Assembly (NCBI GenBank): GCA_938036915.1
Contig: CALHVV010000032.1
Coordinates: 1 to 16,517 of the forward strand
Direction of reading: 5' to 3'
Length of the DNA: 16,517 bases
DNA from: an uncultured Candidatus Saccharibacteria bacterium
GTDB taxonomy: Bacteria; Patescibacteriota; Saccharimonadia; Saccharimonadales; Saccharimonadaceae
Made by a program: the position numbers and the translations under genes
Shown here: positions 6,686-13,947 of the stretch, one piece after another
Position numbering within the stretch: position 1 is the stretch's first letter
Layout of the letters: the number at the start of each line of letters is the position of its first letter
Notes under the pieces: generated by a model
What the model was told of the DNA's origin: nothing
Database searches by the model: none
Seen by the model: only the letters and a program-made list of their open reading frames with translations

Positions 6686-7810
6686 CTACTGTATCATCTG
6701 GTCACGCACTACCTTGCGTAGCTTGGTTAGAAATAGCGTCTTGTCAAAACGCTGTGCGGTGCGGCGCAAGACCGTTGGATCAAAGGTTCGTTTCTCGGCT
6801 TGCTCAATAGCTTTAGCAACGCTGATACTTGTCTGCCTGTCAAATAGCACACCCACTTCGGGTGACGTCACGATATCTATCGTCCCACCACGCGCCAGGC
6901 CAATCACGGGCGCACCAGCCGCTAGCGCTTCAACACTGACAATTCCAAAATCTTCCTCTGCTGGATAGATAAAGCCACGCGCTGTTGTAATAGCCTTCTC
7001 ATATTCGGCATCGCTCGCATCGCCGAAGCGATCGGTGCGGAACTCAACTGTTGGGCCAGCCAGGTCAACGAGCCTACTGTGCGCGGGACCATTACCAAAG
7101 ACGATCAGCTTCTTGCCAAGTTTCGTTGCTGCTGTGACTGCTAAGTCGTACCGCTTGTATGGCAACTGCCGGCCAATCGTCACATAATGATCACCCCGCT
7201 TGGCAGCAGGCGTAAACCGGTTTATATCTACTGGTGGATGAATAACTATACTATTTCGATTGTAATATTTTTTAATGCGCTGTTGTGTTTCGGTAGAGTT
7301 TGCCAGGAAAACATCAACTTGCCGGGCTGCTTGAAGGTCAAGCTTGCGCTGGTGTGGTACCATGAGCGGCATAAGTGTGCGGATGAGTGGATTAAGATTA
7401 CCATAGCCTGGGTCGCGCCGATACTCGTTGTAGTGGCTCCAGTAGTATCGTGGTGGTGTGTGACAATAGTTGATAATAATCTGATCGGGCCGCGTCTTTC
7501 TCACCTGATGACCATGCATATATGAACTGGTGAGGATGATATCAAACTCACGCAGATCAAGCCGCCGCATCGCTTTGACGGCCAGTGTTGGAAACAGCTT
7601 ATAATACGTGCGCACCTTGCGTGGGATTTTTTGCAAAAACGACGGCCGAACATCAAGCTCGGCAAAGGCCGGCATTTTGTCTTCATTGTACATTGCGGTA
7701 TAGATCGGCGCATCTGGAAAAGCTTCGTGCATGGCCAACACGACATTCTCGGCACCACCCATTGTTGTCAAGAAGTCGCAGACAATGGCAATTTTGGGTT
7801 GTTTACTCAT
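6686..7810 (-). CDS. GT4-family glycosyltransferase
   Basis: The 374-residue protein has the two-Rossmann GT-B layout of CAZy family GT4. The N-terminal half has the GGAEN motif (18-22) after the first strand. NSTETQQRIKKYY (171-183) and HPPVDINRF (191-199) mark the domain junction. The donor site contains GRQLPYKRYD (213-222), FGNGP (238-242) and the EX7E motif in AEEDFGIVSVEALAAG (Glu286, Glu294). It most likely transfers a sugar from an activated donor to a lipid-linked acceptor in the cytoplasm. Donor and linkage are unknown. The ATG at 7810 is preferred over an in-frame TTG at 7828 because TACACT (7822-7817) ends six bases before it and neither has a Shine-Dalgarno. glmS lies 39 bp upstream in the same direction, so read-through from glmS is also possible. 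Confidence 0.88.
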   Translation of the reverse strand: MSKQPKIAIVCDFLTTMGGAENVVLAMHEAFPDAPIYTAMYNEDKMPAFAELDVRPSFLQKIPRKVRTYYKLFPTLAVKAMRRLDLREFDIILTSSYMHGHQVRKTRPDQIIINYCHTPPRYYWSHYNEYRRDPGYGNLNPLIRTLMPLMVPHQRKLDLQAARQVDVFLANSTETQQRIKKYYNRNSIVIHPPVDINRFTPAAKRGDHYVTIGRQLPYKRYDLAVTAATKLGKKLIVFGNGPAHSRLVDLAGPTVEFRTDRFGDASDAEYEKAITTARGFIYPAEEDFGIVSVEALAAGAPVIGLARGGTIDIVTSPEVGVLFDRQTSISVAKAIEQAEKRTFDPTVLRRTAQRFDKTLFLTKLRKVVRDQMIQ

Positions 7811-7816
7811 AGTATC

Positions 7817-7822
7817 AGTGTA
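7817..7822 (-). promoter_or_regulatory. -10 element, predicted leaderless start of the GT4 gene
   Basis: TACACT is followed by six bases (GATACT) and then the ATG, the same geometry as the PBP-like gene and rmlB. No TGn extension and no strong -35 are seen. The short glmS-GT4 gap also allows cotranscription, so this is a moderate call. Confidence 0.4.
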
Positions 7823-7849
7823 GCGCAAAGGAGAGATTTTACCTATACC

Positions 7850-9676
7850 CTACTCTACCGTCACACTCTTGGCAAGATTGCGCGGCTGGTCAACATCGTG
7901 CCCCCGCTCCACTGCCATATAGTAGGCAAAAAGCTGTGATATCACATTGAACAAAATTGGCGTGAGATGCTGCAGCTTGGTCGCGACGCGCACCACCGTC
8001 TCGGCAGGGACGCGTTTATCTGTGTCGGTAATGACAATCGCATGAGCACCACGTGCATTCATCTCAATCAAATTACTCTGCGATTTTTCGTACAACCAGT
8101 TGTCTTGCAAATAACACACTTCGAAGAAATGATCGTCAATCAGAGCAATCGGCCCATGCTTGAGCTCACCTGCTGCATAGGCTTCAGCATGAATATAGCT
8201 TACCTCCTTAAGCTTAAGTGCGCCCTCAAGTGCAGCTGGATAGAGTGTATCACGGCCAATATAAAGCGCATGATTATAGTGAGCATAATTATGTGCGATG
8301 TTTTTAACGCTATCAGCCTGCTTAGCCAGCGTCTTTTCAATCTCAGCTGGCAGCATCTCAAGCTCATTAATAAACTCACCTATCAGTTGCGGGTTTGTTC
8401 CCTTGGCTGCTGCAAGCATCAGGCCAAAGATTGTCATTGCGGCCACTTGCGAAGTAAAGGCCTTGGTGCTGGCCACACTGATCTCTGCCCCCACGTGTAC
8501 ATATACTCCACCGTCAACTTCGCGTGCAATCGTGCTCCCCACTGCATTGACGACACCAAGGCACGTCACACCCCGTCGCTTGAGTTCCGTCAGGCAGGCC
8601 AATGTATCGGCCGTCTCACCACTCTGACTCACAATGAGCGCAACGGTATGCTCGGGGATGTTATATGCTCGGTAGCGCAGCTCACTAGCAATCTCTACAC
8701 TCACTGTCACATCATCAGTCAGTTGCTCAATAAAATAACTAGCCTGCATCCCCGCAAAATACGCCGTGCCACAGCCCACAATCATCACATGCTTGATCTG
8801 TCGCAATTCAACATCACTTAAGCCTATGCCGCCTAGCCTGGCATAGCGCTGCGCGGCAATCACTCGCCCAGCCAGCGTTGCCGCAAGGCTAGTCGGCTGC
8901 TCAAATATTTCTTTGAGGAGAAAGTGGTCGTACCCCTGTTTTTGAATAGCTTGCAAATCCATCTCTAGTGTCTCTACTTGCACATCGACCACTTGCGAAT
9001 CAGTCGTTTGAAGCTCGAGACCGGTGCGGGTGCAGCGCCCTACTTCGCCATCGTGCAGATAGACCACTTGGTTGGTATACCCCACCAAAGCCGATGCATC
9101 ACTGGCAATGTACGTTTCGCCATCACCCAGCCCAACAATGAGTGGACTACCCTTGCGTGCCACAATGATTTCGTCAGGGTTATCTGCTTGGACGACCGCC
9201 AAGCCGTACGTACCCACCACCATTTTGAGCGCACCTCGCACTGCCGCCAAGAGGTCTGGTGCTTGCTTGTGTAGGTAGTCGATGAGCGCCGTCAACACCT
9301 CAGTATCAGTATCACTCTTAAATTCATACTCGTGCGCTGCAAGCATCGTCTTGAGCGCCTGATAGTTCTCGATAATGCCATTATGTACAACATAGATCTG
9401 CCCCACCTGATGTGGATGAGCGTTGCGCTTGCTCGGTGCACCATGGGTTGCCCAGCGAGTATGCCCAATGCCAACTGTATCAGTCGTCTTGTGGCGATCT
9501 GTTAGCTCATTTAGCGCAGCTACCTTACCTTTTGTCCGGAGGAGTGTTGGCGCAGTATCTTTATCAAGCGTGACGATACCAGCACTATCATATCCGCGAT
9601 ATTCAAGCCGCTTGAGCTCCGTCAGCAACACACCCTGCGCTGGCCGCGTTCCGATATATCCAACTATTCCACACAT
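7850..9676 (-). CDS. glmS: glutamine--fructose-6-phosphate aminotransferase (isomerising)
   Basis: GlmS turns fructose-6-phosphate and glutamine into glucosamine-6-phosphate and glutamate, the entry step to UDP-GlcNAc for peptidoglycan and surface glycans. The 608 residues match the family's usual length. The N-terminal class II glutamine amidotransferase domain begins MCGIVGYIG, with Cys2 as the nucleophile after Met removal. It contains GHTRWATHG (71-79) and HNGIIENY (98-105). Two SIS sugar isomerase domains follow: GCGTAYFAG (301-309), SQSGETADT (350-358) and STKAFTSQ (403-410) in the first, and HAEAYAAGELKHGP (496-509) in the second. The protein ends in the canonical DQPRNLAKSVTVE. The start is set by the Cys2 requirement and by a purine-rich ribosome site (9693-9682) five bases upstream. 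The gene is divergent from galE across 300 bp, and the GT4 gene follows 39 bp downstream. Confidence 0.98.
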   Translation of the reverse strand: MCGIVGYIGTRPAQGVLLTELKRLEYRGYDSAGIVTLDKDTAPTLLRTKGKVAALNELTDRHKTTDTVGIGHTRWATHGAPSKRNAHPHQVGQIYVVHNGIIENYQALKTMLAAHEYEFKSDTDTEVLTALIDYLHKQAPDLLAAVRGALKMVVGTYGLAVVQADNPDEIIVARKGSPLIVGLGDGETYIASDASALVGYTNQVVYLHDGEVGRCTRTGLELQTTDSQVVDVQVETLEMDLQAIQKQGYDHFLLKEIFEQPTSLAATLAGRVIAAQRYARLGGIGLSDVELRQIKHVMIVGCGTAYFAGMQASYFIEQLTDDVTVSVEIASELRYRAYNIPEHTVALIVSQSGETADTLACLTELKRRGVTCLGVVNAVGSTIAREVDGGVYVHVGAEISVASTKAFTSQVAAMTIFGLMLAAAKGTNPQLIGEFINELEMLPAEIEKTLAKQADSVKNIAHNYAHYNHALYIGRDTLYPAALEGALKLKEVSYIHAEAYAAGELKHGPIALIDDHFFEVCYLQDNWLYEKSQSNLIEMNARGAHAIVITDTDKRVPAETVVRVATKLQHLTPILFNVISQLFAYYMAVERGHDVDQPRNLAKSVTVE

Positions 9677-9976
9677 AGATACTTTCCTTTCCTCTTGTAT
9701 TATGGCGCTTTGGTCTTTGCCTTCTAGTGTACTCTTATTTTTGAATAATTTTGCAAAAATGTAAAAATTACAATAATTTTTCTCTGTTACTACATGATGC
9801 TATTTTTACATCAATAGCGCTTTGAATATAAAAGGCTAGAGAAAAAGTGGCAAGATACAAGACCAAGTGTAGCGCCCACCTTCAGCTATAATATTAAGCC
9901 GATATACACATACTTATAGACAAAGAATAATACGATATGTTCGACATTTTTTCGACGAAGGGGTATACTAGGTAAT
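9677..9976. other. 300-bp AT-rich divergent intergenic region, glmS / galE
   Basis: No gene is visible. On the minus strand TACACT (9731-9726) with a loosely placed TTGCAA upstream is the likely glmS promoter, giving a leader of about 45 bases with a good ribosome site. On the plus side the galE promoter lies at 9941-9969. Between them are A/T tracts around 9740-9790 with partial self-complementarity and another TATAAT-like string near 9887-9892. I looked for the conserved core of the glmS ribozyme in the glmS leader and did not find it. Confidence 0.5.
9941..9969 (+). promoter_or_regulatory. galE promoter, predicted leaderless mRNA
   Basis: TCGACA (9941-9946), a 17-bp spacer and TATACT (9964-9969) form a near-consensus promoter. 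Seven bases then lead to the ATG at 9977, so transcription should begin at, or one base before, the start codon. The rmlB promoter has the same TCGACA -35. Confidence 0.65.
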
Positions 9977-11011
9977 ATGAGTAGAGAAACGATTTTAGTC
10001 ACTGGTGGCGCTGGGTATATTGGCAGCCACACCATTATTGAGCTTATTGCGGCAAGATTTGACGTCGTCGTTATTGACAACCTCGCCAATGCCAGCCGTG
10101 AAAGTCTGCGACGTGTCGAAACAATTACCGGCACAACTATCCCCTTTGTCGAGGCTGATGTGCGCGACCGATCGGCACTCGATGCGATTTTTACCAAGCA
10201 TGATATCAGTGCTGTGATTCACTTTGCTGGACTCAAGGCAGTTGGTGAGTCGGTTGAGAAGCCGCTCGAATACTATGACTGCAATCTTAGCTCAACCCTC
10301 ACCCTCTTAGCTGCAATGCGACAACATGGAGTGCATCGACTTGTTTTCTCAAGCTCTGCGACGGTCTATGGCACACCAGAGTCATTGCCACTCACTGAAT
10401 CATCACGCACTGGCACCGGCATTACTAATCCATACGGCTGGACGAAATATATGATCGAGCAGATCATTCGTGACTATTGCACGGCTCACCCCGACTTCCA
10501 AGCGACTATCTTGCGCTACTTTAATCCGATTGGTGCGCATATATCAGGTATGATTGGCGAAGATCCAAATGGCATCCCTAATAATCTCCTGCCCTATGTT
10601 GCACAAGTTGCCGTTGGAAAATTGCAAAGCGTTGGTGTATTTGGTGATGACTACGACACGCCTGACGGTACTGGTGTACGCGACTACATTCACGTTGTCG
10701 ACCTCGCCAAAGGGCACGTGGCCGCTCTATCGCACATACAGCCTGGTGAGCACACCTATAACCTTGGTACTGGCCATGGCACTTCTGTCCTGGAAATCAT
10801 TAGAGCCTTTGGCAAAGCGTGCAAGCATGACATTCCATACGAGATAAAACCACGCCGAGCTGGTGATATTGCAGCTTGCTATGCCGACTGCAGTAAGGCG
10901 CAGCAAGAGCTTGGTTGGCAAGCAGAATTATCCATCGAACAAGCCTGTGAAGACTCCTGGCGCTGGCAATCTCACAACCCAAATGGTTATAAGAATTTAA
11001 AATTTAGATAA
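9977..11011 (+). CDS. galE: UDP-glucose 4-epimerase
   Basis: GalE interconverts UDP-glucose and UDP-galactose using bound NAD, supplying galactose for glycans. The 344 residues match the family. The NAD-binding Rossmann loop is TGGAGYIGSH (9-18), the catalytic serine lies in SSSATVYG (Ser127), and the YxxxK pair is in NPYGWTK (Tyr153, Lys157). RYFNPIGAH (180-188), PNNLLPYVAQVAVG (201-214) and GTGVRDYIHVVDLA (231-244) are typical of true GalE proteins, more so than of other SDR epimerases. Some GalE proteins also act on the N-acetylated sugars, which cannot be judged from this reading. The ATG has no Shine-Dalgarno but lies seven bases from a strong -10 element. It is monocistronic and convergent with the cytidylyltransferase gene. 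Confidence 0.95.
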   Translation: MSRETILVTGGAGYIGSHTIIELIAARFDVVVIDNLANASRESLRRVETITGTTIPFVEADVRDRSALDAIFTKHDISAVIHFAGLKAVGESVEKPLEYYDCNLSSTLTLLAAMRQHGVHRLVFSSSATVYGTPESLPLTESSRTGTGITNPYGWTKYMIEQIIRDYCTAHPDFQATILRYFNPIGAHISGMIGEDPNGIPNNLLPYVAQVAVGKLQSVGVFGDDYDTPDGTGVRDYIHVVDLAKGHVAALSHIQPGEHTYNLGTGHGTSVLEIIRAFGKACKHDIPYEIKPRRAGDIAACYADCSKAQQELGWQAELSIEQACEDSWRWQSHNPNGYKNLKFR

Positions 11012-11030
11012 TACCCCATGAGGGTATTAT
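11008..11030 (+). terminator. hairpin at the galE stop codon, possible terminator
   Basis: ATAATACCC (11008-11016) and GGGTATTAT (11022-11030) form a perfect 9-bp stem with a 5-base loop that overlaps the galE stop. No T-run follows on the plus strand, so it may act with the larger dyad at 11034-11081, or protect the mRNA 3' end. Confidence 0.4.
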
Positions 11031-11033
11031 GCA

Positions 11034-11081
11034 ATGAACAAAATATTTATTATATTCAAAATGAATATATTATTTGTTCAT
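11034..11081. repeat. 48-bp AT-rich imperfect palindrome
   Basis: ATGAACAAA (11034-11042) pairs perfectly with TTTGTTCAT (11073-11081), and inside it TATATTC (11051-11057) pairs with GAATATA (11063-11069) around a short loop, with an asymmetric interior bulge. It lies between convergent genes and directly after the galE hairpin. A bidirectional terminator or a protein-binding dyad are both possible. Confidence 0.55.
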
Positions 11082-11196
11082 ACAATAATTTTATTATTCA
11101 AGGGCATAAGCTTCCTGCTATATACGTTTGTGTCTCTGAGTAATAAATGTATACAAACTATTGTTGCCTGCAAAGTTAATCTATAGAAATAATAAA

Positions 11197-11217
11197 CAGC
11201 CCATAGATATTGGGCTG
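11197..11217 (-). terminator. Rho-independent terminator of the cytidylyltransferase-like gene
   Basis: CAGCCCA (11197-11203) and TGGGCTG (11211-11217) form a 7-bp stem with a 7-base loop. On the minus strand it is followed by TTTATTATTT. It lies 43 bp past the end of the gene that stops at 11261. The stretch 11082-11196 shows nothing else I can assign. Confidence 0.75.
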
Positions 11218-11260
11218 CTTTGTTACTGCAAAAAATAGCAAGTTTCGGTTTAGACGCCTA

Positions 11261-11692
11261 CTATTCTTGGCCAGTTGCTTTGTTGATACGAGTTGAGGAA
11301 TCTGGTTTGCCTTCGCCGGCGTCGAAGCGCATTTCTATGTTGTACTTTTTACACACTTCTGCTTCGGGAATAGCCTTCTCCGTGTCACGATCACCACCGT
11401 TGGCAAAGATGAGTTGGTCGCCTGGATACTGGCCAGCTACCATCTCGAGTGATTTGATTTGTGTGGGATCTTCGTCGATCGATAGAATCACTTGATCAAC
11501 ACCTCTGAGAGCGCGCATGAGACGCAGGCGATTGCTTTCGTTGAGGATAATTTTGCCTTTTTTCAGCAACTGCTGTTTGTCATTGTTGACAATAACAATA
11601 AGTTTGTCGCCCATCGCGGCAGCTGCTTCGATCATATCGATATGCCCACCATGGAGCGGGTTAAAATAACCACTGACAATTACTACTCGCAT
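11261..11692 (-). CDS. cytidylyltransferase-family nucleotidyltransferase (TagD / HldE-C-like)
   Basis: The 143-residue protein is a compact nucleotidyltransferase of the HxGH superfamily. It opens with a strand and the motif SGYFNPLHGGHIDMI, with His14 and His17 forming HGGH. FANGGDR (96-102) is a second family motif. SSTRINK (132-138) takes the place of the ISSTxxR signature that binds the triphosphate. The family includes glycerol-3-phosphate cytidylyltransferase, the C-terminal half of HldE (heptose-1-phosphate) and FAD synthetases. Length fits the single-domain enzymes, and the surrounding glycan genes favour making a CDP- or ADP-activated precursor (inference). The substrate cannot be decided from sequence. 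AAGGAG (11708-11703) lies ten bases before the ATG. An extended -10 (TGGTATAAT, 11749-11741) gives a leader of about 40 to 45 bases, unlike the leaderless-type genes around it. Confidence 0.8.
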   Translation of the reverse strand: MRVVIVSGYFNPLHGGHIDMIEAAAAMGDKLIVIVNNDKQQLLKKGKIILNESNRLRLMRALRGVDQVILSIDEDPTQIKSLEMVAGQYPGDQLIFANGGDRDTEKAIPEAEVCKKYNIEMRFDAGEGKPDSSTRINKATGQE

Positions 11693-11740
11693 TTATTACT
11701 ATCTCCTTGTTGTTTATCGTTAGAAAGCTTCTGTTGCTAT

Positions 11741-11749
11741 ATTATACCA
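11741..11749 (-). promoter_or_regulatory. extended -10 promoter of the cytidylyltransferase gene
   Basis: TGGTATAAT on the minus strand is an exact TGnTATAAT. It predicts a transcript start near 11734 and a conventional leader that carries the AAGGAG ribosome site. Confidence 0.6.
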
Positions 11750-11764
11750 TTACTCTCGTATATC

Positions 11765-11794
11765 TCGACACCATCCCCTATTTCACGCTATAAT
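11765..11794 (+). promoter_or_regulatory. rmlB operon promoter, predicted leaderless mRNA
   Basis: TCGACA (11765-11770), an 18-bp spacer and TATAAT (11789-11794) precede the rmlB ATG at 11801 by six bases. The predicted start site coincides with the A of the ATG. No Shine-Dalgarno is present. Confidence 0.65.
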
Positions 11795-11800
11795 ACAGCT

Positions 11801-12811
11801 ATGACAAAATTGCTTATCACCGGTGGTGCGGGGTTCATTGGCTCGAACTTCGTGCATTATACCGTTCATCACAAGCCGGAATATGAAATCACTGTCGTCG
11901 ATAAGATGACATATGCTGCGAACCCGCACAACCTCGACGGAGTGCGCGAGCAGATTACCTTCGTGCAGGGCGATATTTGCGATGCCGAACTGATGGATCG
12001 CTTGATCGCCGAGACGGATATCGTCGTCCACTTTGCGGCAGAGAGCCATAACGACAACTCACTACGTGACCCGAAGCCCTTCCTCGACACCAACGTGTAT
12101 GGCACCTACACTATCTTGCAAGCAGTGCGCAACCACAACAAACGTCTCCACCACATCAGCACTGATGAAGTATTCGGTGATCTAGCGCTTGACGATCCAA
12201 ACCGCTTTACCGAGGAGACACCGTATAATCCATCCAGCCCCTACTCGAGCACCAAGGCGTCGAGCGATATGCTGGTGCGCGCCTGGATTCGCAGCTTTGG
12301 CGTGAAGGCGACGATTAGTAACTGCTCCAACAACTACGGCCCCCGCCAGCACATCGAGAAGTTTATCCCGCGACAAATCACTAACATCCTAAGTGACATC
12401 AAACCAAAGCTCTACGGCACGGGCGAGCAGGTACGCGACTGGATTCACGTTGACGACCACAACTCAGCAGTGCATTTGATTCTCGAAAAAGGCACTCTGG
12501 GCGACACCTACATCATTGGTGCAGATAACGACCACGTCAATAACAAAGCGGTGATTGAGATGATCTGCGACCTGATGGGCAAAGGCAAGGACTGGTACGA
12601 GCACGTCAATGATCGCCCCGGCCACGACATGCGCTACGCCATGGACTCGAGCAAGCTGCGCCGCGAGCTCGGCTGGCAGCCACAATACACCGACCAAGAC
12701 GGCATGGCCAATGGCCTGCGCCAAACCATCGAGTGGTACAGCACCAACCGCGACTGGTGGCAAGCCCAAAAAGCCGCTGTAGAAGCAACCTACGCAAAGC
12801 AAGGACAATAA
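11801..12811 (+). CDS. rmlB: dTDP-glucose 4,6-dehydratase
   Basis: RmlB converts dTDP-D-glucose to dTDP-4-keto-6-deoxy-D-glucose, the second step of dTDP-L-rhamnose synthesis. The 336 residues match the family. The NAD-binding loop is TGGAGFIGSN (7-16). HISTDEVFGD (118-127) carries the Thr-Asp-Glu catalytic triplet (121-123). SPYSSTKASSD (146-156) has the Tyr148/Lys152 pair. NNYGPRQHIEKFIPR (177-191) and GTGEQVRDWIHVDDH (206-220) are RmlB signatures. The frame is open far upstream, but homology and the promoter place the start at ATG 11801. It leads an operon with the Nudix gene (4 bases after its stop), rmlC and rmlD. Its 3' third is clearly richer in GC than its neighbours: by hand count 79 of 120 bases in 12601-12720. 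Confidence 0.97.
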   Translation: MTKLLITGGAGFIGSNFVHYTVHHKPEYEITVVDKMTYAANPHNLDGVREQITFVQGDICDAELMDRLIAETDIVVHFAAESHNDNSLRDPKPFLDTNVYGTYTILQAVRNHNKRLHHISTDEVFGDLALDDPNRFTEETPYNPSSPYSSTKASSDMLVRAWIRSFGVKATISNCSNNYGPRQHIEKFIPRQITNILSDIKPKLYGTGEQVRDWIHVDDHNSAVHLILEKGTLGDTYIIGADNDHVNNKAVIEMICDLMGKGKDWYEHVNDRPGHDMRYAMDSSKLRRELGWQPQYTDQDGMANGLRQTIEWYSTNRDWWQAQKAAVEATYAKQGQ

Positions 12812-12815
12812 GCCA

Positions 12816-13364
12816 ATGCCTGACACCCCCAGCAAAACTCGTGTGAGCAGCAAGATCGCCTACCAAAACCCCTGGATCACCATCCACGAAGACCAAACAC
12901 GCGACCACGCAGGCAACCTGGGGGTATATGGCTATATGGAGTCGCGAAACTCATGTATGGTCGTTGCTGTCGACGAGCATGAGCGAATTTACCTGGTGCG
13001 CGGCTTCCGCTACCCCTCACAGAGTTTTGGCTGGGAATTGCCCGGCGGTGGGGGTGATGGCGAGGATCTGCTCACCGCCTCCAAGCGTGAGCTAGAAGAA
13101 GAGACTGGTATCGTTGCCCAGTCGTGGGAGAAGCTTGGTGAAGCATATGTATGCAACGGCCTAATGACAGAGAAAATGGCGGTGTGCTTGGCACGAGACT
13201 TGTCTTTTGGTGGTAACAAAGAACAGTCGGATGAAGTATTTAGCGATATGCGGTTCTTCACTCATGAGGAGATTGACCAGCTTATTACCCAAGGCGATAT
13301 TAACGACTGCCAGACACTAGCTGGCCTCCATTATTATCATATATGGCGAAAGGAGAACGCATGA
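12816..13364 (+). CDS. Nudix hydrolase (ADP-sugar pyrophosphatase-like)
   Basis: Nudix enzymes cut nucleoside diphosphates linked to another group, using divalent metal. The 182-residue protein carries a full Nudix box, GX5EX7REUXEEXGU, from Gly77 to Ile99: Gly77, Glu83, then RELEEETGI (91-99). The box is preceded by FGWELPGG, as in ADP-ribose and other NDP-sugar pyrophosphatases, which also match the length. Its place between rmlB and rmlC is unusual. AAGGA lies ten bases before its ATG, and its TGA stop overlaps the rmlC start as ATGA, so the two are coupled. A role in removing an unwanted nucleotide sugar or adjusting the dTDP-sugar pool is possible, as is an unrelated housekeeping role. 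The substrate is unknown. Confidence 0.88.
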   Translation: MPDTPSKTRVSSKIAYQNPWITIHEDQTRDHAGNLGVYGYMESRNSCMVVAVDEHERIYLVRGFRYPSQSFGWELPGGGGDGEDLLTASKRELEEETGIVAQSWEKLGEAYVCNGLMTEKMAVCLARDLSFGGNKEQSDEVFSDMRFFTHEEIDQLITQGDINDCQTLAGLHYYHIWRKENA

Positions 13365-13930
13365 ATTTCGACCCATCAACCTACAACGACCTTACCGTGA
13401 CTGAATCACCAATTCCAGGGCTATTCGTCATCAAGCTGCCCGTCCATGGTGACAACCGTGGGTGGTTTAAAGAAAATTACCAGAAGGAGAAGATGGAAGC
13501 GCTGGGACTACCTGCCTTGACCATTGTGCAAAACAACATTAGCTTTAATGACAAAGCTGGTGCAACACGTGGGCTACACGCCGAGCCCTGGAATAAGTTC
13601 ATTAGTACCGCGAATGGCCGCGTGTTCGGTGCATGGTGTGATGTGCGCCAAGGCCCAACCTTCGGCCGCACATTCTCTGTAGAAATTAATCCTGGCACAG
13701 CGGTGTTTGTACCCAAGGGCGTGGCTAATGGTTACCAGACACTGGACGATAATGTGGCATATACCTACCTGGTTGACGCCCATTGGTCACCAGATGCGCA
13801 GTATACCTTTGTTAACCTCTTTGACCCAGCACTCGATATTGCGTGGCCACTCGGCAAAGATAAGGCGATCATCTCACACAAAGATGCTGCGCACCCACTC
13901 CTGCGCGACGTACAGTCAATGGAATTATAA
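13361..13930 (+). CDS. rmlC: dTDP-4-dehydrorhamnose 3,5-epimerase
   Basis: RmlC inverts C3 and C5 of dTDP-4-keto-6-deoxy-glucose, the third step of dTDP-rhamnose synthesis. The 189-residue cupin protein resembles the streptococcal RmlC subtype more than the enterobacterial one: PVHGDNRGWFKENYQKEKM (27-45) and RGLHAEPWNKF (70-80), where enteric enzymes have RGLHYQ. His73 is the catalytic base and Lys79 a substrate contact by family analogy. DVRQGPTFGRT (94-104), VPKGVANGYQTL (117-128) and DPALDIAWP (155-163) complete the cupin. The ATG at 13361 is chosen because AAGGAG (13350-13355) lies five bases before it. An in-frame ATG at 13343 lies upstream of that site and is less likely. The start overlaps the Nudix stop, and rmlD follows after 17 bp. 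Confidence 0.95.
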   Translation: MNFDPSTYNDLTVTESPIPGLFVIKLPVHGDNRGWFKENYQKEKMEALGLPALTIVQNNISFNDKAGATRGLHAEPWNKFISTANGRVFGAWCDVRQGPTFGRTFSVEINPGTAVFVPKGVANGYQTLDDNVAYTYLVDAHWSPDAQYTFVNLFDPALDIAWPLGKDKAIISHKDAAHPLLRDVQSMEL

Positions 13931-13947
13931 AAAGAAAGGAAGCGTGC

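Noticed and set aside
7811..7828. TTG start for the GT4 gene at 7828
   Set aside because: It has no ribosome site and adds six non-family residues. The ATG at 7810 fits both homology and promoter spacing.
7967..8821. 284-residue open frame on the plus strand inside glmS
   Set aside because: It is the antisense shadow of a highly conserved gene, with no domain, ribosome site or promoter that I can see.
9677..9731. glmS ribozyme or riboswitch in the glmS leader
   Set aside because: An AGCGCC string near 9707 recalls the ribozyme cleavage core, but the conserved helices are not present and the predicted leader is only about 45 bases.
11492..11800. In-frame extension of rmlB upstream to an ATG at 11492
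   Set aside because: It would overlap the cytidylyltransferase gene on the other strand and add about 100 unrelated residues. The RmlB family starts at MTKLLITGGAGF, and the promoter sits just before 11801.
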